Shown here one piece after another: positions 33,510 through 42,172 of a stretch of 64,000 nucleotides of DNA. The notes under the pieces are model-generated. The model saw only the letters and a list, made by a program, of their open reading frames with translations. It ran no database searches and had not been told where the DNA came from. Every line of letters begins with the position of its first letter. The stretch's first letter is position 1. The stretch comes from Oscillospiraceae bacterium. GTDB taxonomy: Bacteria; Bacillota_A; Clostridia; Oscillospirales; Oscillospiraceae. The stretch spans positions 1 through 64,000 of the forward strand of contig JAFXAV010000036.1 of the NCBI GenBank assembly GCA_017516785.1. The letters are read 5' to 3'. Position numbers and translations under genes: made by a program.

Positions 33510-33589
33510 TTGAAACACTCCTTATCTTGAACTTATTTTTTATCATACCACATTCTGATAAAAAAGTCCATCCCGAGAAAACGCCCATA

Positions 33590-33621
33590 AAAACAAAGGC
33601 CGCAGAACTCTTTCTGCGGCC
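33590..33621 (-). terminator. secG terminator
   Basis: Perfect 10-bp stem GGCCGCAGAA/TTCTGCGGCC, four-base loop, then TTTGTTTTT on the minus strand. Confidence 0.88.
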
Positions 33622-33644
33622 GTCGTTTTATGGTTGTCAGGTGA

Positions 33645-33875
33645 TTACACCAGGCTCATAGCCAGGATCAGCAGGATCCAGACCAGAGCGATCCACTTGG
33701 TGGAAGAAGCCAGGACCTGGTCCAGGTTCTTGCTCTTACCCTTGCTCAGGTAGGTATCGGTGTTGCCAGCCAGAGCGCCGGACAGGCCAGCCTCCTTGCC
33801 GGACTGCATCAGAACAACAGCGATCAGAGCAATGCTGGCCAGAGAGACCAGAACAGCGATAATCGTTTCCAACAT
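33645..33875 (-). CDS. secG: Preprotein translocase subunit SecG
   Basis: 76 residues, the usual size. Two membrane segments (about 3-22 and 57-75) flank the conserved loop VVLMQSGKEAGLSGALAG and DTYLSKGKSKNLD. It supports the SecYE channel during protein export. The ATG follows GGGAGGTTAATT. A terminator follows, so it is the end of its transcript. Confidence 0.95.
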   Translation of the reverse strand: MLETIIAVLVSLASIALIAVVLMQSGKEAGLSGALAGNTDTYLSKGKSKNLDQVLASSTKWIALVWILLILAMSLV

Positions 33876-33996
33876 ACTAATTAACCTCCCTCCGCTTTTT
33901 AGGCGGCAACCGCCTATGGGCGGGTACAGACCGAATTTCCGCCTGCCGATAAGCAGGCCACAATATATGGGATTATAACATGCCTATCAGGAAAAT

Positions 33997-34239
33997 TCAA
34001 GAGTCAATTTCGACTTTTTGGTATTTTCCGGTGCCTTTGCGGAACTGTTTCCGCCAGGATGCATACAGGACAATGGCCGTCGCAATAGCGCAGATACAGG
34101 CAGATGCTGCCAGCACCGTAAAGGGTGCGCCAACCAGAAATCCCATCATGGGATTTCTGCGGTCCAGGTAAATGACAATCAGCAGCGCGATGTTCAGACT
34201 GATGGTCAGATTGGGAAGAAATGCTCTTAAAAATCTCAT
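33997..34239 (-). CDS. Small membrane protein (80 aa)
   Basis: Two hydrophobic segments (about 9-24 and 35-58) with a basic C-terminal tail (WRKQFRKGTGKYQKVEID). I do not recognise the family. The ATG shares its A with the TGA of the upstream glycosidase-like gene (TGATG), so translation is coupled; it may be a membrane partner of that secreted enzyme. Confidence 0.7.
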   Translation of the reverse strand: MRFLRAFLPNLTISLNIALLIVIYLDRRNPMMGFLVGAPFTVLAASACICAIATAIVLYASWRKQFRKGTGKYQKVEIDS

Positions 34240-35315
34240 CACTCTTCCTCCTGCACAGTGTAATAGGAATCCCGGATCACCAGGATATCGCCCAGAGCCC
34301 GGTCGCCGCCGTTGCTCTGCTGGCTGTAGCGTTCATGGTTGTAGACCATCACGGCGCTGCCGCCGCCGTCCAGATTGTAGGCAGTGGTGCATCCCAGATC
34401 CTCAAAAACCTTTGCCAGTTCGCTGATCTTCATACCCTTGGAGTATCCCTCCTGTCGGCCGTCCACCAGCACGAAGCAATAGTGACCCGGCTCAAAATAG
34501 CCTATGGCGCTTCTCGGATTGGGATAGCTGACGGCGGTGGACACATCGTAGTGATCCTTTACTTTGCCATTTTCATCCAGCAGCGGGGGGCCGAAGCTCC
34601 AGACCTGAACGGCGTCTGCTGCGATGATGTCATCAATTTTATATTCGCCGGGTTCGTAAGTAACAAGGCTGCCGTCAGAATACAGGACACAGATGCTCTT
34701 CAGGTTGGTGGTGGCAGCATAAACCTGACCGTTTCTCATCAGGAAGCCGCCCTTCTGATAGGTCAGGAAGTCGCCGCTGAGGGTCAGGATGGCATTGGCT
34801 GCCGCATCCATTTCCATCACATCCTGCGTGCCGAAATAGCGCATCTCGTTATTGGCGGTGTAGGTGGTGAAATTATCCAGGCTGGCAACATAGATGTCGG
34901 CAATATGGTAAGTAATCTTTCCGCTGCCCTCACCGGTGGAAATGGTCTGCAGGGTGATGGAAACCTCAGGGCTTCTGTAGCTGTTTTCGGTAATCTCCAC
35001 TTCCTCGGAGAACTTGTCTTCAAACTTCTTCTGCCACTCGGTGCGGTTGTCCGGTTCTGTGGGTGCTTCCGTTGCCTGGGTCTCGGCCTCTGTTGCAGCA
35101 ACAGTTTCTTCAGGCTCCGTGGGTGCTTCCGTTTCAGGTGCATCCGTGGGAGGAACTGTCTGCTCCATGGCTTCCAGTCGCTGCTGCTCGCTGATGATGG
35201 CAGGAATCACATGATGGAAGCTGGCAAAAATCAGCAAAATAATGCCCACCAGCAGAATATCCACCACAATCAGCTTCGGAAGAGACATAACCTTTCTGGT
35301 TTTCTTTCTGTTCAC
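34239..35315 (-). CDS. Phosphodiester glycosidase (NAGPA-like) family, membrane-anchored
   Basis: 358 residues. A single N-terminal membrane anchor (about 14-35), then a low-complexity Thr/Glu/Pro/Ala linker built on TEAPTEPE units (about 52-90), then a C-terminal NAGPA domain with ITYHIADIYV, GDFLTYQKGGFLMRNGQVY and NLDGGGSAVMVY. Relatives act on phosphodiester-linked sugars in envelope polymers. The catalytic region would lie outside the membrane, held by the linker. It is coupled to a small membrane protein downstream. Confidence 0.85.
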   Translation of the reverse strand: MNRKKTRKVMSLPKLIVVDILLVGIILLIFASFHHVIPAIISEQQRLEAMEQTVPPTDAPETEAPTEPEETVAATEAETQATEAPTEPDNRTEWQKKFEDKFSEEVEITENSYRSPEVSITLQTISTGEGSGKITYHIADIYVASLDNFTTYTANNEMRYFGTQDVMEMDAAANAILTLSGDFLTYQKGGFLMRNGQVYAATTNLKSICVLYSDGSLVTYEPGEYKIDDIIAADAVQVWSFGPPLLDENGKVKDHYDVSTAVSYPNPRSAIGYFEPGHYCFVLVDGRQEGYSKGMKISELAKVFEDLGCTTAYNLDGGGSAVMVYNHERYSQQSNGGDRALGDILVIRDSYYTVQEEE

Positions 35316-35336
35316 GATATCATCTCCATAGTATAA

Positions 35337-35369
35337 AATTCCGGTGTCAGTTCAATTGACACCGGAATT
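35337..35369 (-). terminator. prfB terminator
   Basis: Perfect 13-bp stem AATTCCGGTGTCA/TGACACCGGAATT, seven-base loop, with a short T-run on the minus strand. Confidence 0.75.
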
Positions 35370-35381
35370 TGGGGTTCTTTA

Positions 35382-36506
35382 TTATTTCTGCACCCAGTTG
35401 CCGGTAGCCAGGCAGTTCAGGTAGCTCTCGATGAAGGGATCCAGAGCGCCGTCCATAACGCCGTTGACGTTGGAAGTTTCACAGCCGGTGCGGGTATCTT
35501 TGACCAGGGTATAGGGCATAAAGACGTAGTTGCGGATCTGGCTGCCCCACTCGATCTTCTGCTGAACGCCCTTGATGTCGGCAATATTTGCCAGATGCTC
35601 ACGCTCACGGATCTCAACCAGCTTGGAGCGCAGCATACGAAGACAGGTTTCCTTGTTCTGGAACTGGGAACGTTCGGTCTGGCAGGAAACAACGATGCCG
35701 GACTTGTGGATCAGACGGACAGCGGAGGAAGTCTTGTTGACCTTCTGACCACCGGCGCCGGAGGAACGGTAGACCTGCATTTCGTAGTCTTCGGGACGGA
35801 TTTCGAAGTCTTCGGACTCGTCTTCGATTTCGGGAATGACTTCGATTGCGGAGAAGGAAGTCTGACGGCGGGCATTGGCATCAAAGGGAGACACGCGGAC
35901 CAGACGGTGAACGCCGTTCTCACCCTTCAGGAAGCCGTAGGCATTCTCGCCCTCGATCATGATATCTGCGGACTTCAGGCCTGCTTCGTCGCCTTCCTGG
36001 TAGTCCATGATCTTATAGGTGAAGCCATGGCGCTCTGCCCAGCGGGTGTACATGCGGTACAGCATCTGGCACCAGTCCTGTGCCTCAGTGCCGCCGGCAC
36101 CTGCGTGGAAGCTCATCAGAGCATTGTTCTTGTCATACTTGCCGGTGAGCAGGGTCTGCAGACGGCAGGCTTCCATGGCAGCGACCAGAGCCTCGTAACC
36201 TTCCTTCAGCTCGTCCAGCATGGAGTCGTCATCTTCCTCGGCGGCCATTTCGCAGATGGTCATCAGATCATCCCAGGAAGCGCACATGTCCTCGTAGCGC
36301 TCAATCTTGGTTTCGGTCTGCTTGGCCTTCACCACGATCTTCTGGCTCTTGTCGGGATCATCCCAGAAACCGGGAGCTTCCTGCATGGCAGTCAGACGCT
36401 CCATCTCGTTTTTCAGGCCTTCCAGGTTCAGAGAATCAGCCAGGCCATCCAGGGCAGGCTTGCACTCATTCAGCTTCTGCTTGTAAACATCAAATTCAAT
36501 ATTCAT
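35382..36506 (-). CDS. prfB: Peptide chain release factor 2
   Basis: 374 residues. RF2 identity comes from the SPF stop-recognition tripeptide (VRVSPFDANARRQ), and hydrolysis from GGQ (SSGAGGQKVNKT). It ends translation at UGA and UAA. The frame is open from the ATG to the end with no in-frame UGA and no CTTTGA slippery site near codon 25, so it lacks the programmed frameshift that regulates most prfB genes. Confidence 0.95.
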   Translation of the reverse strand: MNIEFDVYKQKLNECKPALDGLADSLNLEGLKNEMERLTAMQEAPGFWDDPDKSQKIVVKAKQTETKIERYEDMCASWDDLMTICEMAAEEDDDSMLDELKEGYEALVAAMEACRLQTLLTGKYDKNNALMSFHAGAGGTEAQDWCQMLYRMYTRWAERHGFTYKIMDYQEGDEAGLKSADIMIEGENAYGFLKGENGVHRLVRVSPFDANARRQTSFSAIEVIPEIEDESEDFEIRPEDYEMQVYRSSGAGGQKVNKTSSAVRLIHKSGIVVSCQTERSQFQNKETCLRMLRSKLVEIREREHLANIADIKGVQQKIEWGSQIRNYVFMPYTLVKDTRTGCETSNVNGVMDGALDPFIESYLNCLATGNWVQK

Positions 36507-36600
36507 AACAAAAATCTCTCATTTCGTTAAATTTACATAGTTTTTTTCATTATATCCCAATATAGCGATTCTGTAAAGAGGAAAATCAAATTTTCACAGC

Positions 36601-36629
36601 AAAAAACACCATCCCGAGGGATGGTGTTT
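36601..36629 (-). terminator. Terminator of tRNA-Arg
   Basis: Perfect 12-bp stem (36604-36615 with 36618-36629), tight loop, then TTTTTT on the minus strand. Confidence 0.85.
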
Positions 36630-36634
36630 CCTGT

Positions 36635-36711
36635 TGGCACGCCCGGCGCGATTCGAACGCGCGACCTTCCGCTTAGGAGGCGGATGCTCTATCCAGCTGA
36701 GCTACGGGCGC
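36635..36711 (-). tRNA. tRNA-Arg(CCU)
   Basis: The minus strand gives GCGCCCGTAGCTCAG... with anticodon loop CTCCTAA (anticodon CCU), T-loop GTTCGAATC and encoded CCA. Terminator directly after. Confidence 0.95.
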
Positions 36712-36779
36712 ATAAATTAACTTTTATATTTTACCCATTTTTTGTGCATGTGTCAAGAACAGTATTTACACTTTTGTCA

Positions 36780-36808
36780 TAGACAAAGAAACTTCCCTAT
36801 GATATAAT
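36780..36808 (+). promoter_or_regulatory. hyd operon promoter
   Basis: TAGACA (36780-36785), 17-base spacer, TATAAT (36803-36808), about 136 bases ahead of the first start codon, leaving a long structured leader. Confidence 0.75.
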
Positions 36809-36814
36809 ACTTCC

Positions 36815-36930
36815 AGAACCTGACATTAAGCAAGGCGCTGCGTGAAAGGTGCGAATATGGTCATTTCTGCCCACAGGGGCATTCTATCGTTTTTCCATTG
36901 CCGCACCATCACAGGTGCGGCAATTTTTAT
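36815..36930 (+). ncRNA. Structured hyd leader with terminator/antiterminator switch
   Basis: The leader contains a terminator (TTGCCGCACC/GGTGCGGCAA at 36898-36907 and 36914-36923, then TTTTT). Upstream GGTGCGAATATGG (36848-36860) is complementary, in 6 + 4 base pairs, to CCATTGCCGCACC (36895-36907), so it can form an antiterminator excluding the terminator. A further TGCCC/GGGCA hairpin (36868-36881) lies between. This is the expression platform of a riboswitch or protein-controlled attenuator. I do not recognise the aptamer as a known class. Confidence 0.65.
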
Positions 36931-36944
36931 TTGGAGGTAATGCC

Positions 36945-37202
36945 ATGGAAACTCGCGTCGCCGTTATGAGCATCATCGTGGAAAATCCCGATATGGTGGA
37001 AAAGGTCAATTCCATTCTCCATGACTACAGTGACTACATCATTGGAAGAATGGGGCTTCCCTACCGCAAGCGGAGCATCAGCATCATCGCCATCGCTCTG
37101 GACGCACCCCAAAACACCATCTCCGCTCTTTCCGGCAAAGTAGGCAAGCTGGAAGGCATCAGTGTCAAGACCGCCTACTCCGGAGTTTTTTCCAATGAAT
37201 AA
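36945..37202 (+). CDS. TM1266-family iron-only hydrogenase system regulator
   Basis: 85 residues, ferredoxin-like (ACT-type) fold: METRVAVMSIIVENPDMVEKVN, IIGRMGLPY, ISIIAIALDAPQNTISALSGKVGKLEGISVKT. This family is found with hydEFG and is believed to regulate them. GGAGGT precedes the ATG. It overlaps hydE by eight bases and heads the hyd operon, directly after the leader switch. Confidence 0.92.
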   Translation: METRVAVMSIIVENPDMVEKVNSILHDYSDYIIGRMGLPYRKRSISIIAIALDAPQNTISALSGKVGKLEGISVKTAYSGVFSNE

Positions 37203-38235
37203 GCTGATTGAAAAACTGGCAAAAACTCACAGCCTGACGCTGGAGGAATACCGTTATCTGATTGACAACCGCACACCGGAAGCCGCGGAAAAACTCGCGC
37301 AGCTTGCCGTGAAAGTCCGGCAGGAAATCTATGGCAACGCGGTCTTTATCCGAGGGCTCATTGAGGTCAGCAACATCTGCAAAAATGACTGCCTCTACTG
37401 CGGCATCCGCAACGGCAATCACAGCTGCCAACGCTACCGCCTCACCCCTGAAGAAATTCTCTCCTGCTGCGCGGAAGGTTATGAACTGAGTTTTCGCACC
37501 TTCGTCCTTCAGGGCGGCGAGGATGGCTGGTTCACCGATGACCGGCTCTGCGACCTGCTCCATGCCATCAAGAGGCAATTCCCCGACTGTGCCGTAACCC
37601 TCAGTTTGGGTGAACGGAGCAGAGAGAGCTACCAGCGGCTCTATGATGCCGGTGCGGACCGTTATCTGCTGCGGCACGAAACCGCTGACAGCCAGCATTA
37701 CAGCAAACTGCACCCCAAGCAACTGACCCTTGAAAATCGGATGCAGTGTCTTCGGGATCTGAAGGACATCGGATATCAGGTTGGCTGTGGCTTCATGGTT
37801 GGTTCTCCCTATCAGACCACCGCAGAACTTGCAAAGGATCTGAAATTCATTGAAGAATTTCAGCCGGATATGTGCGGCATCGGCCCCTTTATTCCCCATA
37901 AGGACACGGTTTTCGCCCGTGAATCTGCAGGAACTCTGGAGCTGACCACCTATCTGCTTTCCATCATCCGTCTCATCAAACCTAACATCCTGCTCCCCGC
38001 CACCACGGCCCTGGGAACCATCGACCCCATCGGACGGGAAAAGGGAATTCTCTCCGGCGCAAACGTCGTTATGCCGAACCTCTCCCCTGTCTCCGTCCGA
38101 AAAAAATACAATCTTTACGACAACAAAGCCACCGACGGCGCCGAATCCGCCCAGTGCCGGGATGCGCTGGCTCAGAGGATGGCATCCATTGGATACCGCA
38201 TTGTCACCGATCGGGGCGACATCAAAACAATCTGA
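37195..38235 (+). CDS. hydE: [FeFe]-hydrogenase maturase HydE (radical SAM)
   Basis: 346 residues. Radical SAM cluster motif CKNDCLYC (about residue 61-68) and FRTFVLQGGEDGWFTDD follow. HydE works with HydG to build the dithiomethylamine bridge of the H-cluster [2Fe] unit. It starts inside the end of the TM1266 gene, so it is translationally coupled. MNKLIEKLAKTHSLTLEE is the family N-terminus. Confidence 0.95.
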   Translation: MNKLIEKLAKTHSLTLEEYRYLIDNRTPEAAEKLAQLAVKVRQEIYGNAVFIRGLIEVSNICKNDCLYCGIRNGNHSCQRYRLTPEEILSCCAEGYELSFRTFVLQGGEDGWFTDDRLCDLLHAIKRQFPDCAVTLSLGERSRESYQRLYDAGADRYLLRHETADSQHYSKLHPKQLTLENRMQCLRDLKDIGYQVGCGFMVGSPYQTTAELAKDLKFIEEFQPDMCGIGPFIPHKDTVFARESAGTLELTTYLLSIIRLIKPNILLPATTALGTIDPIGREKGILSGANVVMPNLSPVSVRKKYNLYDNKATDGAESAQCRDALAQRMASIGYRIVTDRGDIKTI

Positions 38236-38279
38236 AGAGGAAGATTCATCTGACTCAAAAGAAAAGGAGTAAACCAATC

Positions 38280-39737
38280 ATGAGCATCTACAATCCCAAA
38301 TCTCTGAAAGCTGAGGAATTCATCCACGACGGTGAAATTCGCGAGACTCTTGCCTGGGCAGAAGCCAACAAGAATAACATGGAGCTGGTCAACGAGATCC
38401 TGGAAAAGGCCCGCCCCAGAAAGACTGAAACCGGCTGGACCTGCGCCGGTCTTTCCCACCGTGAAGCTTCCGTTCTGCTGGCCTGTGAGGATCCCGAAGT
38501 TCTGCAGAAGATCTATGCCATCGCTGAAGAGATCAAGCTGGCCTTCTACGGCAACCGTATTGTCATCTTTGCTCCCCTGTACCTGAGCAATTACTGCATC
38601 AACGGCTGTGTCTACTGCCCCTACCACCGCCAGAACAAGACCATTCCCCGCAAGAAGCTGACACAGGAAGAGGTTCGTGCCGAGGTCATCGCCCTGCAGG
38701 ACATGGGCCACAAGCGTCTGGCCATCGAAGCAGGCGAAGACCCCAAGAACAATCCCATTGAATACATTCTGGAGTGTATCAACACCATTTACTCCGTCCA
38801 TCACAAGAACGGCGATATCCGCCGTGTCAACGTCAACATCGCTGCCACCACCGTTGAAAATTACCGGAAGCTGAAGGAAGCCGGCATTGGCACCTATATC
38901 CTGTTCCAGGAGACCTACCACAAGGAAAGCTACGAGCAGCTCCATCCCACCGGTCCCAAGCACGACTATGCTTACCACACCGAGGCCATGGACCGTGCCA
39001 TGGAAGGCGGCATTGACGATGTGGGTCTGGGCGTTCTCTTTGGTCTTGAAATGTACAAGTATGAGTTCGCTGGCCTGATGATGCACGCAGAGCATCTGGA
39101 AGCTGTTCATGGTGTCGGCCCCCACACCATCTCCGTGCCCCGTCTGAAGCGGGCCGATGACATTGATCCCGATCAGTTCGACAATGGCATCGACGACGAG
39201 ACCTTCGCAAAGATCACTGCCTGCATCCGTCTGGCAGTTCCCTATACCGGCATTATTATTTCCACCCGTGAGACCGAAGCCACCCGCAGCAAGCTGCTGA
39301 GACTGGGCGTTTCCCAGGTTTCCGGCGGCAGCCGTACCTCTGTCGGCGGCTACGCAGGATATACCAACGACGAGCGGCCCCATGACACCGAGCAGTTCGA
39401 TGTTTCCGATCAGCGGAGCCTGGACGAAGTTGTCCGCTGGCTGATGGAAAACGGCCATATCCCCTCCTTCTGCACCGCCTGCTACCGGGAAGGCCGTACC
39501 GGCGACCGGTTCATGAGCCTGTGCAAGACCGGCCAGATCGGCAACTGCTGCCACCCCAATGCTCTGATGACCCTGACCGAATACCTGGTGGACTACGCCA
39601 GCGAGGAAACCAAGGCCATCGGCTTCCCCATGGTGGAGCGGGAACTGCAGAACATTCCCAGAGAAAAGAACCGTCAGATTGCCGCACGGCACATTGAAGA
39701 CATCAAGAACAACAATGGCCGTGACTTCCGTTTTTAA
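38280..39737 (+). CDS. hydG: [FeFe]-hydrogenase maturase HydG (radical SAM tyrosine lyase)
   Basis: 485 residues. The N-terminal radical SAM motif is CINGCVYC (about residue 103-110). The C-terminal second cluster motif is CTAC-x22-C (CTACYREGRTGDRF...GNC), which distinguishes HydG from ThiH. It splits tyrosine into CO and cyanide ligands for the H-cluster. AAAAGGAG precedes the ATG at 38280. Confidence 0.96.
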   Translation: MSIYNPKSLKAEEFIHDGEIRETLAWAEANKNNMELVNEILEKARPRKTETGWTCAGLSHREASVLLACEDPEVLQKIYAIAEEIKLAFYGNRIVIFAPLYLSNYCINGCVYCPYHRQNKTIPRKKLTQEEVRAEVIALQDMGHKRLAIEAGEDPKNNPIEYILECINTIYSVHHKNGDIRRVNVNIAATTVENYRKLKEAGIGTYILFQETYHKESYEQLHPTGPKHDYAYHTEAMDRAMEGGIDDVGLGVLFGLEMYKYEFAGLMMHAEHLEAVHGVGPHTISVPRLKRADDIDPDQFDNGIDDETFAKITACIRLAVPYTGIIISTRETEATRSKLLRLGVSQVSGGSRTSVGGYAGYTNDERPHDTEQFDVSDQRSLDEVVRWLMENGHIPSFCTACYREGRTGDRFMSLCKTGQIGNCCHPNALMTLTEYLVDYASEETKAIGFPMVERELQNIPREKNRQIAARHIEDIKNNNGRDFRF

Positions 39738-39746
39738 GGAGTGCCT

Positions 39747-40952
39747 ATGAGTCTGAATGATGTTGTTTCCGCCGAGCGGCTCCACATCGGTTTCTTCGGC
39801 ATGCGAAACGCCGGCAAATCCAGTCTGGTGAATGCCGTCACCGGTCAGCAGCTGGCGGTGGTATCTGATGTGAAAGGCACCACCACCGACCCTGTCCGCA
39901 AAGCCATGGAGCTGCTGCCCCTGGGACCTGTGGTGATCATCGACACCCCCGGTCTTGATGACGAGGGTGAACTGGGTCTGATGCGTGTGAAAAAGGCCAA
40001 GGAAGTTCTCGCCAAAACCGACATTGCCGTTCTGGTCGTGGACGGAACCGTTGGACTGAGCGCACTGGATGAAGAACTGGTTGCCAGCTTCAAGACCCGC
40101 AAGGTTCCTTATGTGATTGTTTATAACAAGGCTGATCTTCTTTCTGATCGTCCTGATGCCGGGAAAAACGGATGCTATGCCAGCGCACTGAACGGTGAAG
40201 GCATCCACGAACTGAAAGAAACCCTGGGCCGCTTTGCCCAGCAGAAGAAAAATCCCAAGCTGATCGTTTCCGATCTTCTGGAACCGGGGGATCTGGTGGT
40301 GCTGGTGGTTCCCATTGATGAATCCGCCCCCAAGGGCCGCCTGATTCTGCCCCAGCAGCTGACCATCCGGGATATTCTGGATCATCACGCCATCGCCGTG
40401 ACCTGTCAGGATACAGAACTGAAAGCAACCTTGACGGCCCTTGCAAAGAAGCCGAAGCTGGTCATCACGGACTCCCAGGCTTTTGCAAGAGTCAGCAAAG
40501 ATACACCCGATGACATTTCCCTCACCTCTTTCTCCATTCTTATGGCCCGGTACAAGGGCGATCTGAAGACTCTGGCAGAAGGCGCTGCCACCCTGGCAAG
40601 ACTCAAGGACGGCGATAAAGTGCTTATCTCCGAAGGCTGCACCCACCACCGCCAGTGCAACGACATCGGTACCGTGAAGATGCCCCACTGGATCGAATCC
40701 TTCTCCGGCGCAAAACCTCAGTATGTATTTACCTCCGGCGGCGAATTCCCTGATGATCTTTCAGAATTTGCCCTGGTTGTCCACTGCGGCGGCTGTATGC
40801 TGAATGAAGCAGAGATGAAGCACCGTATTGAAAAGGCAAATGCAGCAGGTATTCCCATCGTCAATTATGGCCTTGCCATTGCCCAGATTCACGGAATCCT
40901 GAAGCGCAGTGTTGCCCCTTTCCCCCAGATTGCAAAACTTCTCGATAACTGA
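39747..40952 (+). CDS. hydF: [FeFe]-hydrogenase maturase HydF (GTPase scaffold)
   Basis: 401 residues. N-terminal GTPase: P-loop GMRNAGKSS, DTPGLDD, NKAD. C-terminal iron-sulfur motif C-x-H...HCxxC (GCTHHRQ and VVHCGGCM). HydF holds the assembled [2Fe] unit and passes it to HydA. AAGGAG lies nine bases before the ATG. No hydrogenase structural gene follows; the operon ends at a bidirectional terminator. Confidence 0.96.
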   Translation: MSLNDVVSAERLHIGFFGMRNAGKSSLVNAVTGQQLAVVSDVKGTTTDPVRKAMELLPLGPVVIIDTPGLDDEGELGLMRVKKAKEVLAKTDIAVLVVDGTVGLSALDEELVASFKTRKVPYVIVYNKADLLSDRPDAGKNGCYASALNGEGIHELKETLGRFAQQKKNPKLIVSDLLEPGDLVVLVVPIDESAPKGRLILPQQLTIRDILDHHAIAVTCQDTELKATLTALAKKPKLVITDSQAFARVSKDTPDDISLTSFSILMARYKGDLKTLAEGAATLARLKDGDKVLISEGCTHHRQCNDIGTVKMPHWIESFSGAKPQYVFTSGGEFPDDLSEFALVVHCGGCMLNEAEMKHRIEKANAAGIPIVNYGLAIAQIHGILKRSVAPFPQIAKLLDN

Positions 40953-40997
40953 AAAAGAGGACGTACCGAATCCGAATCCGGTACGTCCTCTTTTTTT
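40952..40997. terminator. Bidirectional terminator after hydF
   Basis: Long stem (AAAAAGAGGACGTACCG with CGGTACGTCCTCTTTTT), loop about ten bases, with T-runs on both strands, between convergent hydF and the LCP gene. Confidence 0.92.
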
Positions 40998-42075
40998 ATT
41001 CGGTTTCTTCGGTTCCGTAGAGAAATTCATGGAGGATGGGCAGATTCACCTCATAGTCGATGGCAAAACCAACTTTATCTCCCATGATATCCACGCCGCC
41101 ATAGGTTCCCGGCTGGGGAATGGTCATCTGATCAAACTCAGCGGACAAGAAATTGGGAGCATAGAGCACCAGTTCCGCAATTTCCAGCTTACTGAGATTC
41201 GTCTGAATCAGAGGCAGCACTGTGTCCGCCAGAGTGTTCAGCTCTGTCAGACTGGAGCCTTTCAGCTTATCCACAACGGCCAGGATCACCTTCCGCTGAC
41301 GCTCCACCCGCTGCCAGTCGCTGTCGATTTCACGAAGCCGTGCATAGCTTAATGCCCTTGCGCCGTTCAAATGATTCAAACCGGATTTCAGCCGTTCCTC
41401 GCCATCCTTCAATCCCAGATTCAGATACCATGCCTCATTCTGAGACAGATCTATTTCAATTCCGCCGATAGCATCCACTACCTGTCTGACAGAATTGAAA
41501 TTCACACGGACATAATGGTCCACATCAATCTTGAACATGTGCTCCACAGTCTTGGCCAGCAGTTCCGAGCCGCCATAGCGGAAAATGTGCGTCAGCCAGT
41601 CATACTGACCTTCATATTTTCCTTCCAGAACGGGGGCAGCAACGCCGCGCTCCAGACTCACCAGCTTGACGGTATTCTTTGCCCGGTCAATGGAAACCAG
41701 AATCATGCTGTCGCTGCGGGCGCTGACATTGAATTCCTTCGTCCGTTCATCGGTGCCGATCAGAAGAATATTCAGAACATTTTCCTCGTCAAACACTTCC
41801 AGTTCCGGAATAGGCGGTGCAGTTTCCACCATTTCCAGGCCGGAGATATCCACCAGCTGACCTTCTTCCTCTTCCGGTTCAGTGGTAGCATTTTTCTCAG
41901 ATTCTGTGTAGTAGACACTGTTGTCGATTTCATCTTCAAACTGGATCAGATCCAGCTTGGCCCACAAAAACCAGACGACCGCGCCAACCAGAAGGATCAG
42001 TACCAGCAGGATGACCAGAATCACTTTCAGGATTACAGGCTTTTTCTTTTTGGGTTTATTTGAATATTTTCCCAT
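40996..42075 (-). CDS. LytR-CpsA-Psr (LCP) family cell-wall ligase
   Basis: 359 residues. A basic N-terminus (MGKYSNKPKKKKP), one membrane anchor (about 15-37) and an extracellular LCP domain: LLIGTDERTK, SDSMILVSIDRAKNTVKLVSLERG and ARALSYARLREIDSDWQRVERQRKV. LCP enzymes attach lipid-linked glycopolymers to peptidoglycan or teichoic acid. The start at 42075 has GGAAGG upstream; an earlier in-frame ATG lacks one. Confidence 0.9.
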   Translation of the reverse strand: MGKYSNKPKKKKPVILKVILVILLVLILLVGAVVWFLWAKLDLIQFEDEIDNSVYYTESEKNATTEPEEEEGQLVDISGLEMVETAPPIPELEVFDEENVLNILLIGTDERTKEFNVSARSDSMILVSIDRAKNTVKLVSLERGVAAPVLEGKYEGQYDWLTHIFRYGGSELLAKTVEHMFKIDVDHYVRVNFNSVRQVVDAIGGIEIDLSQNEAWYLNLGLKDGEERLKSGLNHLNGARALSYARLREIDSDWQRVERQRKVILAVVDKLKGSSLTELNTLADTVLPLIQTNLSKLEIAELVLYAPNFLSAEFDQMTIPQPGTYGGVDIMGDKVGFAIDYEVNLPILHEFLYGTEETE

Positions 42076-42172
42076 TTCGTTACCTTCCAATAAATATATA
42101 GTATGCTTATTATACCCCAATATTTCAAATAAGCCAATATCCGGGAATACTCACGCATCCCCGGATCATTTT

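Noticed and set aside
33876..33996. Possible terminator or leader between the 80-residue membrane protein and secG
   Set aside because: Several short GC-rich stems are present, but none has a T-run in the right direction, and no consistent switch could be drawn.
38172..40688. 838-codon minus-strand frame across hydG and hydF
   Set aside because: It is the complement of two well-defined maturases in GC-biased codons; no family motifs and no start signal.
42130..42172. Terminator directly after polC
   Set aside because: An ATCCGGG/CCCGGAT stem exists but its loop is long and no T-run follows on the minus strand; too weak to list.
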